Of a stretch of 64,000 nucleotides of DNA, positions 1 through 8,580 are shown in pieces. The notes under the pieces were generated by a model. That model had not been told where the DNA came from. It ran no database searches and saw only the letters and a program-made list of their open reading frames with translations. A program made the translations under genes and the position numbers. The stretch is from JAXMBN01 sp046349875. GTDB taxonomy: Bacteria > Planctomycetota > Planctomycetia > Pirellulales > Pirellulaceae. The stretch is taken from assembly GCA_046349875.1 (NCBI GenBank), contig JAXMBN010000003.1, positions 124,001-188,000 on the forward strand. Direction: 5' to 3'. Positions within the stretch are counted from its first letter, which is position 1. Every line of letters begins with the position of its first letter.

Positions 1-291
1 CTTGCGACAGGCGAAGAGTTTCAAGACATTCGCGAACTCAAAAAGATCCTGCGGGATAAACATGCAACGGATTTCTATCGATGCCTCACCCAAAAAATGT
101 TGACCTACGCGATTGGGCGTGGGCTAGAGTATTCGGATGAACATACTGTCGATCAAATCGTCGATTCGATGGTGCAAAGCGATGGTAAGTTTAGTACCCT
201 GCTCTTAGGAGTGGTTCGCTCGGCTCCGTTTCAGCAACGTCGTTCGGTGAATGTGGCTTCCGTAACAGATCCACGCCAAGGAAAGGAATAG
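1..291 (+). CDS. C-terminal end of a DUF1592/DUF1588/DUF1585 family protein (partial)
   Basis: The reading frame is open from base 1 and ends at the TAG at 289-291, so only the last 96 residues are in the window. The segment with FYRCLTQKMLTYAIGRGLEY and the downstream VRSAPFQQR is the signature of DUF1585, the C-terminal domain of large planctomycete proteins that combine DUF1587, DUF1592, DUF1588 and a cytochrome-like domain. The function of the family is not established. It lies 4 bases before the DUF1552 gene, its usual partner, and the two are surely one transcript. The start is outside the window. Confidence 0.85.
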   Translation, partial: LATGEEFQDIRELKKILRDKHATDFYRCLTQKMLTYAIGRGLEYSDEHTVDQIVDSMVQSDGKFSTLLLGVVRSAPFQQRRSVNVASVTDPRQGKE

Positions 292-295
292 GACC

Positions 296-1660
296 ATGAG
301 TCTTGCCAAATCGATTTCGCTCGGACGACGAAACCGTCGAGCCTTCATGGTGGCGTCCGGCGTGGGTGTCTTATTGCCACGTATGGCGTCTTCATCACGC
401 TCTGCTGAAGTGCGCGCGGCAACTGACGTGGGAAGAACAGCCGCTGGCAATCCTCTACGTATGGCCTTCATGTCGATACCCAATGGTGTCCAGCAAGACC
501 ATTGGTTTCCAACGGAAGACTTTCAGCTCAATGAAACCATGAAGCCATTGGAGTCGCTCAAAGATTCCATTCAAGTGATCGGTGGTCTGGACCATATCCA
601 TGCCACGCCTGGAGCTGATGGAGCAGGTGACCACGCACGCGCCAGTGCAACTTTCTTGACAGGAGCTCGGGCTCGCAAGACTGCGGGCAGCGACATATTT
701 GTGGGGGTCTCCATCGATCAAGTGGCGGCTCAAGCGATTCGAGGCCAGACCCGGTTTGCAAGTCTCGAACTGACATCGGACTTGATTCGCAATTCGGGGA
801 GTTGCGATTCGGGGTATGCATGTGCTTACCAATACAACCTCGCATGGAGTTCTCCGACCACTCCTGTAACCCCGGAAGCCAATCCGCGATTGGTCTTTGA
901 AAAACTATTCGGAATGGGGTCACCAAGTGAACGAAAGAAGAACTTTGAATTGCGACAAGCCAGCGATCGAAGTGTGTTGGATTTTGTATTGGAAGAATCG
1001 AAAGACGTTTATCGTGAACTTGGATCGACCGACAAGAAGAAGTTCGAAGAGTATTTGGAAGTGGTACGCAATGTCGAGTTGCGTTTGAAGGACGCTGAGA
1101 AACATCGAGATCTACCTGTGACCGAACAGGATTCCCCGTCGGGAATTCCCGGGGACTTTGCCGACTACATGAATTTGATGTACGACTTGCTCGCCCTTGC
1201 TTTCCAAACGGATAGTACGCGGATTGCAACGTTGCTATTGGCCTATGATGGAAGCAATCGAATCTTTCCACAGTTGGGGATTCCCGAGGGACATCACTAC
1301 CTAACCCACAACCAAAGAAATAATGAGTACGCGAAAAAGGTAGCCGCGATTGATCGCTACTATATCGAGTGCCTGGCCCGATTTCTAAAGCGGTTGAGCG
1401 AGATTGAAGAGGCGGATGGATCGACCTTGTTAGACAATTCCATGATTGTTTATGGTGGTGCGATTGCGGACGGAAATCGACATACGCACGACAATCTCCC
1501 CGTGATTGTAGCTGGTAAAGCCGGAGGTCAGTTCAAGACCGGACGATATTACAAGGCCAGCAAGCAACCGATGTCCAACTTGTTTGTGGATATGTTGTGC
1601 CAATTTGGTTGTGAAGTGGACCGCTTCGGGGATTCCACAGGTCGACTGAATATGGCCTAA
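296..1660 (+). CDS. DUF1552 family protein, probable Tat-exported
   Basis: This 454-residue protein matches the DUF1552 family in length and in landmarks: an early RRNRRAF twin-arginine stretch followed by a hydrophobic run, MSIPNGVQQDHWFP, the segment around GGLDHIHA, and the C-terminal half with RIATLLLAYDGSNR, GHHYLTHN, IVYGGAIADGNRHTHDNLPV and VAGKAGGQF. The histidine/aspartate pattern resembles alkaline-phosphatase-fold DUF1501 proteins, but no reaction is proven for the family. The ATG at 296 has an AAGGAATAGG ribosome site overlapping the end of the preceding gene. The twin arginines suggest export to the periplasm. Pairing with the DUF1585 gene is the standard planctomycete arrangement. 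Confidence 0.9.
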   Translation: MSLAKSISLGRRNRRAFMVASGVGVLLPRMASSSRSAEVRAATDVGRTAAGNPLRMAFMSIPNGVQQDHWFPTEDFQLNETMKPLESLKDSIQVIGGLDHIHATPGADGAGDHARASATFLTGARARKTAGSDIFVGVSIDQVAAQAIRGQTRFASLELTSDLIRNSGSCDSGYACAYQYNLAWSSPTTPVTPEANPRLVFEKLFGMGSPSERKKNFELRQASDRSVLDFVLEESKDVYRELGSTDKKKFEEYLEVVRNVELRLKDAEKHRDLPVTEQDSPSGIPGDFADYMNLMYDLLALAFQTDSTRIATLLLAYDGSNRIFPQLGIPEGHHYLTHNQRNNEYAKKVAAIDRYYIECLARFLKRLSEIEEADGSTLLDNSMIVYGGAIADGNRHTHDNLPVIVAGKAGGQFKTGRYYKASKQPMSNLFVDMLCQFGCEVDRFGDSTGRLNMA

Positions 1661-1746
1661 TAAGGGTGATGGTCGTGGATCTGACTGGTTGAACCCATGG
1701 CCGGGTCCGACGTCATTTCGCAACTTTGACCCAATTTAGGCAGCTC

Positions 1747-3081
1747 ATGCATACGCACTCTTACATCCATCGGCTCGTCAATTTGATCGAGCCTTCCAAA
1801 GATATTCTTTTCAATATGACTTCCGAAGAAGCCGCCGCGCGGGTTCGATCGGGAGATTGGCAGCGGATCCAATCGATTCAGGGACAGTTTGCGATTTGCG
1901 CTCAGGACGGTCGCTCCGTTTTGATGGCTCGGTCGATCGGTCGTCCGATGCGCTATTTCTTGGCCAAGAAGATCGACGGCCCCATGTTGGTTGTAGCGGA
2001 GCGTATCGATGAGATTCGTCGATGTTTGGAAGAGCATGGGATCGCAGATCAGTTCCATCCGTCCTATACCCGAATGGTGCCGGCTCACCATGTGGTTCGA
2101 ATCGAATTGATTGGTTGCCCGGACCCCAATCCGCGCTACGATCGTTTTTTTACTCCGCAACGCGAAACGTTGCCGTGCGATTTGGATGCCATTGGAAGTC
2201 GCTATGTGATGGCGCTCGATCAAGCGATCGATCGTTGGCTGGACCGTATCGGCAAGCAAGAGCCTCTTGGCGTTTTGTTTTCAGGCGGCATCGATAGTGG
2301 TGCCGTTTTGTTGACGCTTTATCATCGGCTTCTGGCTCGAGGTGAATCACCGAGTCGATTGAAGGCGTTTACGCTTCGCGTGGATGGTGATGCAAGTGAT
2401 GCCGATCAAGCGATTGCATTTGTTCAAAAGACGGGATTGGAGATGCTTCTCGAGATTGTCGACGTCTCGAGTCAAGATCTCGATTGGAAAGAAGCGGTTC
2501 GAACCATCGAAGATTACAAGACGCTCGATGTTCAAGCAGCCACTATGGCGTTGGGATTGTGCCGCGCCGTCCGACAACGATATCCGGACTGGAAGTATTT
2601 GATCGACGGAGATGGTGGCGACGAAAACTTGAAGGATTATCCGATCGAAGAGAATTCCGAACTAACGATTCGTTCGGTTCTGAACAACCTCATGCTCTAT
2701 CAAGAAGGTTGGGGAGTCCATGCGATCAAGCACTCCTTAGTCTATAGTGGTGGGCAAAGTCGAGGGCACGTACGATCGTTTGCACCTGCATCGCAATTGG
2801 GGTTCGAAGGCTTCAGTCCTTTTGCGGTACCTTCGGTGATCGAGGTCGCAGAAGCGATTCCTTTCATTTCACTGACCGATTGGAGTCATGAAAAACTTTA
2901 TGCGCTGAAGGGCGAAATTGTTCGGCGAGGTATCAAACAAGTCTGTGGAATTGACATGCCGACCTTTGAGAAACGTCGGTTTCAACATGGGGCCGTCACG
3001 CGTGGAACGTTCGATCGATTGTTTCCAGTGCAAGAGGAAGCGTACCGCGAGTATTTTCTTTCGTTGTGGGGAACTCGGTGA
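1747..3081 (+). CDS. asparagine-synthetase-like ATP-dependent enzyme without glutaminase cysteine
   Basis: The C-terminal two thirds form an AsnB-type synthetase domain: the pyrophosphate loop FSGGIDSGAV (nucleotides about 2278-2307), then YLIDGDGGDENL and the helical SPFAVPSVIEVAEAIPF region. The N-terminal ~150 residues look like a degenerate class-II glutaminase domain; no Cys2 follows the start, so ammonia release from glutamine is not expected. This layout is shared by beta-lactam synthetases and lasso-peptide cyclases, which adenylate a carboxylate and close an amide with an internal amine. The substrate here is unknown. I chose ATG 1747 (AGG 7 bases upstream) over an in-frame TTG at 1726. 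It overlaps the radical SAM gene by 4 bases (GTGA), so the two are translationally coupled. Confidence 0.85.
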   Translation: MHTHSYIHRLVNLIEPSKDILFNMTSEEAAARVRSGDWQRIQSIQGQFAICAQDGRSVLMARSIGRPMRYFLAKKIDGPMLVVAERIDEIRRCLEEHGIADQFHPSYTRMVPAHHVVRIELIGCPDPNPRYDRFFTPQRETLPCDLDAIGSRYVMALDQAIDRWLDRIGKQEPLGVLFSGGIDSGAVLLTLYHRLLARGESPSRLKAFTLRVDGDASDADQAIAFVQKTGLEMLLEIVDVSSQDLDWKEAVRTIEDYKTLDVQAATMALGLCRAVRQRYPDWKYLIDGDGGDENLKDYPIEENSELTIRSVLNNLMLYQEGWGVHAIKHSLVYSGGQSRGHVRSFAPASQLGFEGFSPFAVPSVIEVAEAIPFISLTDWSHEKLYALKGEIVRRGIKQVCGIDMPTFEKRRFQHGAVTRGTFDRLFPVQEEAYREYFLSLWGTR

Positions 3082-4037
3082 GTTCGCTCACGGAAACGAT
3101 CTTGCAGCATCGCGGACCCAAGGCGCAAGTGCATCCCGATGCCTATCAAGTCGCCTTTGAAGAGTGGGAAAGCGACGGGCAGCAGCCGGTATCGGTAACG
3201 ACGGTGATTCTGGTTGGGGCCGAGTGTGCATTCCGCTGCACCATGTGCGACCTGTGGAAGCATACTCTGGATTCTGCAACGCCCATTGGATCGCTTCCTA
3301 AACAAATGGCCGATGCCATTGGTGATCGAAAGGCGACTGATTGGATCAAGCTTTACAATGGGAGCAATTTCTTTGATCCCCGCAGTGTTCCTCGCGAAGA
3401 TTACGAAGCATTGAGCCGGTTATGTCAGCCTTACAAAAGGGTCGTGGTCGAAAACCATGCGCGAATTCTTTCATCGTCGATTCCAGACTTTGCAAAAAGT
3501 CTCGCTGGCAGGTTAGAAATTGCGATGGGATTGGAAACGATCCACCCAGGTTCGATGGAAATCCTCAATAAACAATGCTCGTTGGATGAGTTTCAACGGG
3601 CTTGCGAATGGTTGTTGCAACAACAAATTTCGATTCGATGCTTTGTTCTACTGCAGCCTCCCGATACACGATCGGAAGAGAGCGTGGAATGGGCTGTTCG
3701 TTCGACCGAGTTTGCATTGAAGCATGGGGCAAGGCATGTTTCAGTGATTCCAACGCGCGGCGGAAATGGGGTCATGGAGCAACTGCAGGTTCAAGGAAGG
3801 TTTCATCCTCCAACAGCGTGGCAGTTGGAAGAATCGATGGAGATGATTCTGGGATTGCGATCGGATCAAGTCACGACGGTGGATCTCTGGGATTGGGGAC
3901 GTTTGCAAGGCCATTGCCCTCAATGTTCTGGTCCCCGTCAGGACCGATTGCATCGAATGAATTTGGAGCAACGAGTCATTCCTTTTCCCGAATGCACGTG
4001 TGCATGTTTCAAAGGAAAAGGGGCAAGCGATGCGTGA
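3078..4037 (+). CDS. radical SAM protein
   Basis: The N-terminal third carries CAFRCTMCDLW, a Cx3Cx2C motif for the [4Fe-4S] cluster that cleaves S-adenosylmethionine. Further on come KLYNGSNFFDPRSVP, VVENHARIL, LEIAMGLETIHPG and SVIPTRGGNG, an arrangement like the Elp3/archaeosine-synthase-beta (RaSEA) branch of radical SAM enzymes; the placement is from memory and tentative. The C-terminal 60 residues hold more cysteines (HCPQC and ECTCAC), which might bind a second cluster. The GTG at 3078 overlaps the stop of the preceding gene and has GGGGA just upstream; a GTG at 3066 is the alternative. It overlaps the flavoenzyme gene by 8 bases. The substrate is unknown. Confidence 0.85.
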   Translation: MSSLTETILQHRGPKAQVHPDAYQVAFEEWESDGQQPVSVTTVILVGAECAFRCTMCDLWKHTLDSATPIGSLPKQMADAIGDRKATDWIKLYNGSNFFDPRSVPREDYEALSRLCQPYKRVVVENHARILSSSIPDFAKSLAGRLEIAMGLETIHPGSMEILNKQCSLDEFQRACEWLLQQQISIRCFVLLQPPDTRSEESVEWAVRSTEFALKHGARHVSVIPTRGGNGVMEQLQVQGRFHPPTAWQLEESMEMILGLRSDQVTTVDLWDWGRLQGHCPQCSGPRQDRLHRMNLEQRVIPFPECTCACFKGKGASDA

Positions 4038-5571
4038 ACGCAAGTTTGCCGTGATTGTTGGCTCGGGGTTTTCAGGCAGTTTGTTGGCCTGGATTCTTCA
4101 GAGACAAGGTAAGGATGTGGTGCTGATCGATCGAGGCACACATCCTCGATTCGCGATTGGGGAATCCTCCACGCCAACGGCTGACTTTCTGTTGGCCCAT
4201 CTTTCGGATCGTTGGAATCTTCCGTCTCTAGCACCTTTTGCATGTTGGGGAACATGGAAAGAGAAGGTTCCGCAGGTTCGTTGTGGTAAGAAGCGAGGCT
4301 TCAGCTACTATGCGCACCGAGCCGGGCAGGACTACACCGATGATGCCATTCATTCGCGATCGTTGTTGGTGGCGGCGAGTTGCGAAGATCGATGGAGCGA
4401 TACCCAATGGTATCGTCGCGATGTCGATCAACATTGGTTTCAATGCGCGATCGAGGCTGGTGTGCAGGCGTTCGAGCGAACAGCGATTCAAACAGCAGAG
4501 TGGGACGCATCGACGCAACTTTGGCACGTTCAAGCACAGGGTGAACGCGAAGCCTGGAGAGGAAGTTGCGATTGGTTGATCGATGCGAGTGGCGGAGGTG
4601 CAGCGCTTGCAGCATGGACCGGGCAGAAGCAAGACGACGCCTGGATGCGGACTCGTACTGGGGCCGTTTTTGCACATTTCAACAATCTACCATCCTTCGT
4701 CGAGGACTACTACGACAAAGGCTTACGTACGCAAGATCCATTTCATGGGGATGATGCAGCGCAACATCATGTGGTGGAGGATGGTTGGCAGTGGCAAATT
4801 CGCTTTGATCATGGTGTTACAAGTTGTGGGTGGGTTTTACCAGAGCAGCGACTTGCGAAGGTATGCAAAGAACAAGATCTGCATTCGTGGTGGGTTGATC
4901 AAAATGCGCGGTACCCGACTTTGCACAAGATGCTTCAGCAGGCCAAGATCGATCCCGAGGCTGGATCGATACGCATTCAGCATCGGATGAGTCGCTGTTT
5001 GGATCGAGCTGCAGGGAAACGATGGATTGCAGTACCCACAGCGTATGGATTCGTGGATCCTCTGCATAGTTCGGGGATCGCTCATGCGTTGAGTGGAGTC
5101 GCTCGCATTGCCGAGTTGCTCCTGTGCTCTGAGCATCGATGGGACGAGAGTTGTTTGAATTATGATCGGCAGCTGCGAAGCGAGTTGGCTTGGATCGATA
5201 CATTGGTATCGGGATGTTACGCTTGCTTGCCATCCTTTGATCGCTTTGTTGGCTTTTCGGCATTTTATTTTGTAGCCGCTATTGGATTTGAAAAGCAGTT
5301 GGCGGCGGACCCCATTGTATGGCCTCTTGGATTTATGCAGGCTGATGATGACCAGCTTCGAAGCGTTGCCGAAGACTTCTGGCATCGCGCTTCTTTAGAA
5401 CGAGCGGAAAGTGAAAGAGATGATCCGTGGATGCGATCACTCAGGGAAAGGCTTCAACCGTGGAATCAAGTGGGGCTATTGGAGGCCGAACGTGGCAATC
5501 GCTTAGCGCATACGGTTGCACCGAAATATGCGATGATCGCGGTCGGGAGTCGTCCGCCAGTGGCAGGCTGA
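4030..5571 (+). CDS. FAD-dependent oxidoreductase of the tryptophan-halogenase-like family
   Basis: Residues 4-20 contain a Rossmann dinucleotide loop, VGSGFSGSLLAWIL, followed by an acidic strand end (VVLID) and GESSTP, which matches the GES-T/S-P signature of flavin-dependent halogenases. In the middle, GWQWQIRF resembles the halogenase WxWxIP motif, with Arg in place of Pro. The YGFVDPLHSSGIAHALSG segment is the second FAD-binding region. At 513 residues the length fits the family. Whether it halogenates, hydroxylates or reduces a double bond cannot be decided from sequence. ATG 4030 has AAGGAAAAGGGG upstream and overlaps the radical SAM gene by 8 bases, so the three enzymes probably act on one product. 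Confidence 0.82.
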   Translation: MRERKFAVIVGSGFSGSLLAWILQRQGKDVVLIDRGTHPRFAIGESSTPTADFLLAHLSDRWNLPSLAPFACWGTWKEKVPQVRCGKKRGFSYYAHRAGQDYTDDAIHSRSLLVAASCEDRWSDTQWYRRDVDQHWFQCAIEAGVQAFERTAIQTAEWDASTQLWHVQAQGEREAWRGSCDWLIDASGGGAALAAWTGQKQDDAWMRTRTGAVFAHFNNLPSFVEDYYDKGLRTQDPFHGDDAAQHHVVEDGWQWQIRFDHGVTSCGWVLPEQRLAKVCKEQDLHSWWVDQNARYPTLHKMLQQAKIDPEAGSIRIQHRMSRCLDRAAGKRWIAVPTAYGFVDPLHSSGIAHALSGVARIAELLLCSEHRWDESCLNYDRQLRSELAWIDTLVSGCYACLPSFDRFVGFSAFYFVAAIGFEKQLAADPIVWPLGFMQADDDQLRSVAEDFWHRASLERAESERDDPWMRSLRERLQPWNQVGLLEAERGNRLAHTVAPKYAMIAVGSRPPVAG

Positions 5572-5644
5572 TTTCAATCTTGGTCCTTCGCTTTGAACCA
5601 GGGGGAAGTCTAGCCTGGATCCAGAATCTTGATACGATGCAACG

Positions 5645-6619
5645 ATGGTTACAATTCAACTCAAAACATCCGATTGGAAAGAGAGGGCTCGGCGACACTT
5701 TGAGCAAGTGCGTCCGTGGACGGAGGCGTTCCTCAGTCGTCGCAAGATCGGCGCGTCGCATCCAATTCATGATTTTCTATTCGTGTACTACCAATACTCG
5801 CCTGCCAAGCTAGAGCAATGGCATCCAGGTGTAGGAGTCGAGCTAGAGGTTTGTGATAGGTCAGCGATGGATGGAGACATGTGGGACGAGCGTTTCTACA
5901 CCGCTTGCGAAATGGGTGTCTTTTGTGATGTTCGCAAGATGAACGAGGCCACGATCGAGCAGCTACGGTGGATTGCTAGGTTGCTCCAGGCAACGGCCGA
6001 GCGTAAGGGAAACTATTCGTGTTTGGGGATGCATGAGTGGGCCATGGTGTATCGCGGAGACGAGATTCGCCATGCGAAGACGATCGGTCTGCGTCTACCT
6101 CAATCGGAAGTGGATGCGATCGTCGAGACACGGCCTATTACCTGTACGCACTATGATGCCTTTCGCTTCTTTGCGGACGATGCGAGGCCGCTCAACAAGC
6201 ATCTCTTAACGTTGGATTCCCGGATGGAAATGGAGCAACCTGCTTGCATCCATGCCAACATGGATCTCTATAAATGGGCCTACAAAGCGATGCCATGGAT
6301 TGGGAGCGAGCTCTTGCGAGAGTGCTTCGAATTGGCGCTTGCCGCCAGAGCCTTGGACATGCGGGCTAGCCCATACGATTTGACTCGATGGCCCGAATAT
6401 CCTTCGATCTTGATGGAGACTTCGCAAGGTCGAGCCGAATATGAGGTGCTGCAGCGAGAGATCGCAGAAAGGGCAGCACCTCTTCGGGAGCGACTTTGTC
6501 ATCAACTGCGCGCCGTGCTTGCATCCGTTTCAATCGATTGCAGCCTGGAGCATGCGCCCCTGGAACGACGTGCATGCCTTGTGGAAACCGAAAAGGATCT
6601 GAAGCCTCATCGAGGATGA
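5645..6619 (+). CDS. conserved protein commonly annotated '3-methyladenine DNA glycosylase'
   Basis: The 324-residue product matches a family found in Actinobacteria and Planctomycetes. Landmarks I recognise are HPIHDFLFVYYQYSPAKLEQWHPG near the N-terminus (given here only as HPIHDFLF and QWHPG for the match), LGMHEWAMVYRG, CTHYDAFRFF, CIHANMDLYKWAYK and LDMRASPYDL. The family name in databases is '3-methyladenine DNA glycosylase', but I see no helix-hairpin-helix or AAG-type glycosylase signature, so that function is doubtful. It follows the flavoenzyme by 73 bases on the same strand and could be co-transcribed. The ribosome site is weak. Real function is unknown. Confidence 0.8.
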   Translation: MVTIQLKTSDWKERARRHFEQVRPWTEAFLSRRKIGASHPIHDFLFVYYQYSPAKLEQWHPGVGVELEVCDRSAMDGDMWDERFYTACEMGVFCDVRKMNEATIEQLRWIARLLQATAERKGNYSCLGMHEWAMVYRGDEIRHAKTIGLRLPQSEVDAIVETRPITCTHYDAFRFFADDARPLNKHLLTLDSRMEMEQPACIHANMDLYKWAYKAMPWIGSELLRECFELALAARALDMRASPYDLTRWPEYPSILMETSQGRAEYEVLQREIAERAAPLRERLCHQLRAVLASVSIDCSLEHAPLERRACLVETEKDLKPHRG

Positions 6620-6644
6620 TCCGCATCATCATCCGGTATTAGAA

Positions 6645-7244
6645 CTAACCGTGAAGTTTTTGAGTCACTTCGGCGATGTGTTTGCCTTGGAAACGAGCTT
6701 GGGTAAGTTCTTTTTCCGAGGGACTTCGTGAGCCATCGGGGCCAGCGATCGTGGCAGCACCCCATGGGGAGCCTCCTTTGACTTCACTGATGTCCGCCAG
6801 GACGGGGCATGCGTACGGTAGACCGACGACGATCATGCCGTGGTGCATAAGGGTTGGTAGGAAGCTGATGATCGTGCTTTCATTTCCGCCACCCGTACCT
6901 GTGCTCGTAAAAACGCTTCCGACCTTACCGACGAGAGCTCCTTTGGCCCATAAGCCGCCAGTCTGGTCGAGAAACGATCGCATCTGTCCGCACATGTTAC
7001 CGAACCGCGTAGGAGTGCCAAAGATAATCGCGTCATAGTCACCGAGTTCTTTGGGGTCGGCAATCGGAGCGGATTGATCGATCTTGGCTCCCACACGTTT
7101 GGCTGTCTCGGGCGTCATCGTTTCCGGAACGCGCTTGATGGTCACTTCTACACCGCTGACCGAACGAGCTCCCTCGGCGATCGCTTGGGCCATCGTTTCA
7201 ATATGGCCGTACATGGAATAGTACAGAACGAGAATTTTCGACAT
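6645..7244 (-). CDS. wrbA: WrbA-type NAD(P)H:quinone oxidoreductase
   Basis: WrbA is a tetrameric FMN flavodoxin-like enzyme that reduces quinones by two electrons in the cytoplasm and so avoids semiquinone radicals. The sequence starts MSKILVLYYSMYGHIETMA (phosphate-binding loop of FMN), then has FGTPTRFGNMCGQMRSFLDQ, FTSTGTGGGNE and VVGLPYACP, all hallmark WrbA segments. With 199 residues from ATG 7244 it has the usual family length. That start has a GGAAAGGAA ribosome site; an upstream in-frame ATG at 7307 would add 21 residues not seen in the family. The upstream gene on the same strand is a MarR regulator, which suggests quinone or oxidant control. Confidence 0.93.
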   Translation of the reverse strand: MSKILVLYYSMYGHIETMAQAIAEGARSVSGVEVTIKRVPETMTPETAKRVGAKIDQSAPIADPKELGDYDAIIFGTPTRFGNMCGQMRSFLDQTGGLWAKGALVGKVGSVFTSTGTGGGNESTIISFLPTLMHHGMIVVGLPYACPVLADISEVKGGSPWGAATIAGPDGSRSPSEKELTQARFQGKHIAEVTQKLHG

Positions 7245-7349
7245 AGGATTTTCCTTTCCAAAGGGCTGATTCATTGTATCCGCTCGTGATCCAGTGATCG
7301 CAAGCATCTTAGCGAAAACGCTACCGTGGCAAACCGCTTGCCAATTAGT

Positions 7350-7359
7350 TGATATATCA
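7350..7359. promoter_or_regulatory. short palindrome between marR and wrbA
   Basis: TGATATATCA is a perfect 10-bp palindrome in the 132 bases between the regulator and the wrbA start. It could be part of a second regulator site or an AT-rich promoter element for wrbA, but it shares no obvious core with the long palindrome upstream of marR. The support is weak. Confidence 0.25.
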
Positions 7360-7376
7360 GGTATTTGCTCAAAAAA

Positions 7377-7853
7377 TTAGGGTTCAGTGGTGAGGGATGA
7401 GCGAGCTTTCTCGAGAAGTCGATTGAGTTCACGAAGTTCCGTAGCAGAAAGGTGGCCAAGCAAAGCCTGGTGAAGTTCGCGAACCGGGTCGTCCATCTTT
7501 TGGAGAAGCTTGCGAGCTTTCTCTGTCAATTCGACGTAGATAATCCGCTTGTCCTGATCGCATCGCTCGCGTCGGATGTGGCCCGAGGCCTCAAGTCGAT
7601 CGAGCAGGCCCGTCATGGCGGGTACTACTTGGACCATCCGTTCTGTGATTTCTTGGCATGGAAGAGGCTGTCCTTCCCCTCGCAGTATTCGCAGCACATT
7701 GTATTGAGAGGATGTGACACCAAAGGAGCGAAACAACTTGCCAAAGCGATTCTGAAATTGATCGTTGGTTCGGAGAAGATTCAAATAGGCTTCTTGCTCC
7801 GACGAATCGAACGGTCGCTTCTTTTTGAGTTCGTGCTGAAGTCGCGAAGCCAT
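7377..7853 (-). CDS. MarR family transcriptional regulator
   Basis: This is a small winged-helix repressor of about 158 residues. The region FGVTSSQYNVLRILRG begins the DNA-binding part, followed by the recognition-helix segment MVQVVPAMTGLLDRLEASG, then the wing HIRRERCDQDKRIIYVELTEKA, all classic MarR features. ATG 7853 is taken as the start; a GTG at 7883 is also possible. It lies directly upstream of wrbA on the same strand, and its own promoter carries a perfect 22-bp palindrome, so negative autoregulation with control of the quinone reductase is likely. Two cysteines (one in the wing, one before helix 4) might sense oxidants or quinones; that is inference. Confidence 0.9.
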   Translation of the reverse strand: MASRLQHELKKKRPFDSSEQEAYLNLLRTNDQFQNRFGKLFRSFGVTSSQYNVLRILRGEGQPLPCQEITERMVQVVPAMTGLLDRLEASGHIRRERCDQDKRIIYVELTEKARKLLQKMDDPVRELHQALLGHLSATELRELNRLLEKARSSLTTEP

Positions 7854-7925
7854 CGTGGTGAACTGCCTAGGATGATGAATCACTCTACTCGTCGGATCGA
7901 ATGATCTTTTGAACCGAACCGTAAA

Positions 7926-7957
7926 AATACTTTACATGTAAAGTATTGTGAGGTCAA
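7926..7957 (-). promoter_or_regulatory. marR promoter with 22-bp palindromic operator
   Basis: Bases 7926-7947 form a perfect palindrome with half-site AATACTTTACA. On the minus strand a -35 box TTGACC (7957-7952) is followed after exactly 17 bases by TAAAGT (7934-7929), so the palindrome covers the spacer end and the -10 box. This is the textbook position for repression by a MarR dimer. It lies about 75 bases upstream of the marR start at 7853. The palindrome and boxes are seen; the binding partner is inferred from position. Confidence 0.75.
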
Positions 7958-8121
7958 GAGGTTTGCCTGCGATACGGTTGAAGCCGAGCCTAGAGATCTC
8001 TGCAGATGGTTCTTTCGTCAGCAAAACCAAAGCCGAGCCATGCAAAAGCGTTGGCAGAAATGGTTGGGCTGCTATATTGCTGGTTCTTTGGCAAAAGGAA
8101 GCAATATAGTTGGGTCGATAC

Positions 8122-8541
8122 ATGATCAAGTTCTTTCTAGCGATATTCGCCGCGATGGTGACGAGTTTCTTGGGATTGATTGCAGTGGAAGTCTTGAGTG
8201 CATTCGCGCATCCGTTTCCCGAAGGATTTTCGGGAACGAAGGAAGAAATGTGCGAACATGTCGCCAAGTATCCGCACTGGTTTTTAGCCGTTGTGGTTGT
8301 CTTGTGGTCTGGAGTTTCTGCTCTCGGTACTTGGGTGGCTAAACGTATGGCAGGCAAGAATGCGGCCATAGTAATGTCGTTGCTATTAGGATTGGGAGTA
8401 TTTACCAATGTTCTTCAACTCCCCTACCCTCTTTGGTTCGAATGGGTCATCGCCCCAAGTGTCGTTGCCGCATCTTTGGTGATCGTTTTCAAGTCAGCGA
8501 AAGGATCTCGCGGAGTGACTGATCCGCTCCCCGTTCCCTAA
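8122..8541 (+). CDS. small membrane protein, function unknown
   Basis: The 139-residue product from ATG 8122 has four hydrophobic segments: FLAIFAAMVTSFLGLIAVEV, FLAVVVVLWSGVSALGTW, the AAIVMSLLLGLGVFTNVL stretch and WVIAPSVVAASLVIVF. Between the first two is a short hydrophilic loop with GTKEEMCEHVAKYPH. This pattern is seen in many unnamed planctomycete membrane proteins; I do not recognise a function. The gene is divergent from marR and separated from its promoter by about 165 bases. A TTG at 8110 is an alternative start. A weak AAGGAAG lies upstream of the ATG. Confidence 0.7.
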   Translation: MIKFFLAIFAAMVTSFLGLIAVEVLSAFAHPFPEGFSGTKEEMCEHVAKYPHWFLAVVVVLWSGVSALGTWVAKRMAGKNAAIVMSLLLGLGVFTNVLQLPYPLWFEWVIAPSVVAASLVIVFKSAKGSRGVTDPLPVP

Positions 8542-8580
8542 ATGTTCGAAAGCGTGCCAAAGGGATTAGATAGCAGTTCC

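Noticed and set aside
205..483. Antisense open frames over most genes
   Set aside because: Long antisense frames are common in this GC-neutral sequence and show no protein features; they are shadows of the real genes.
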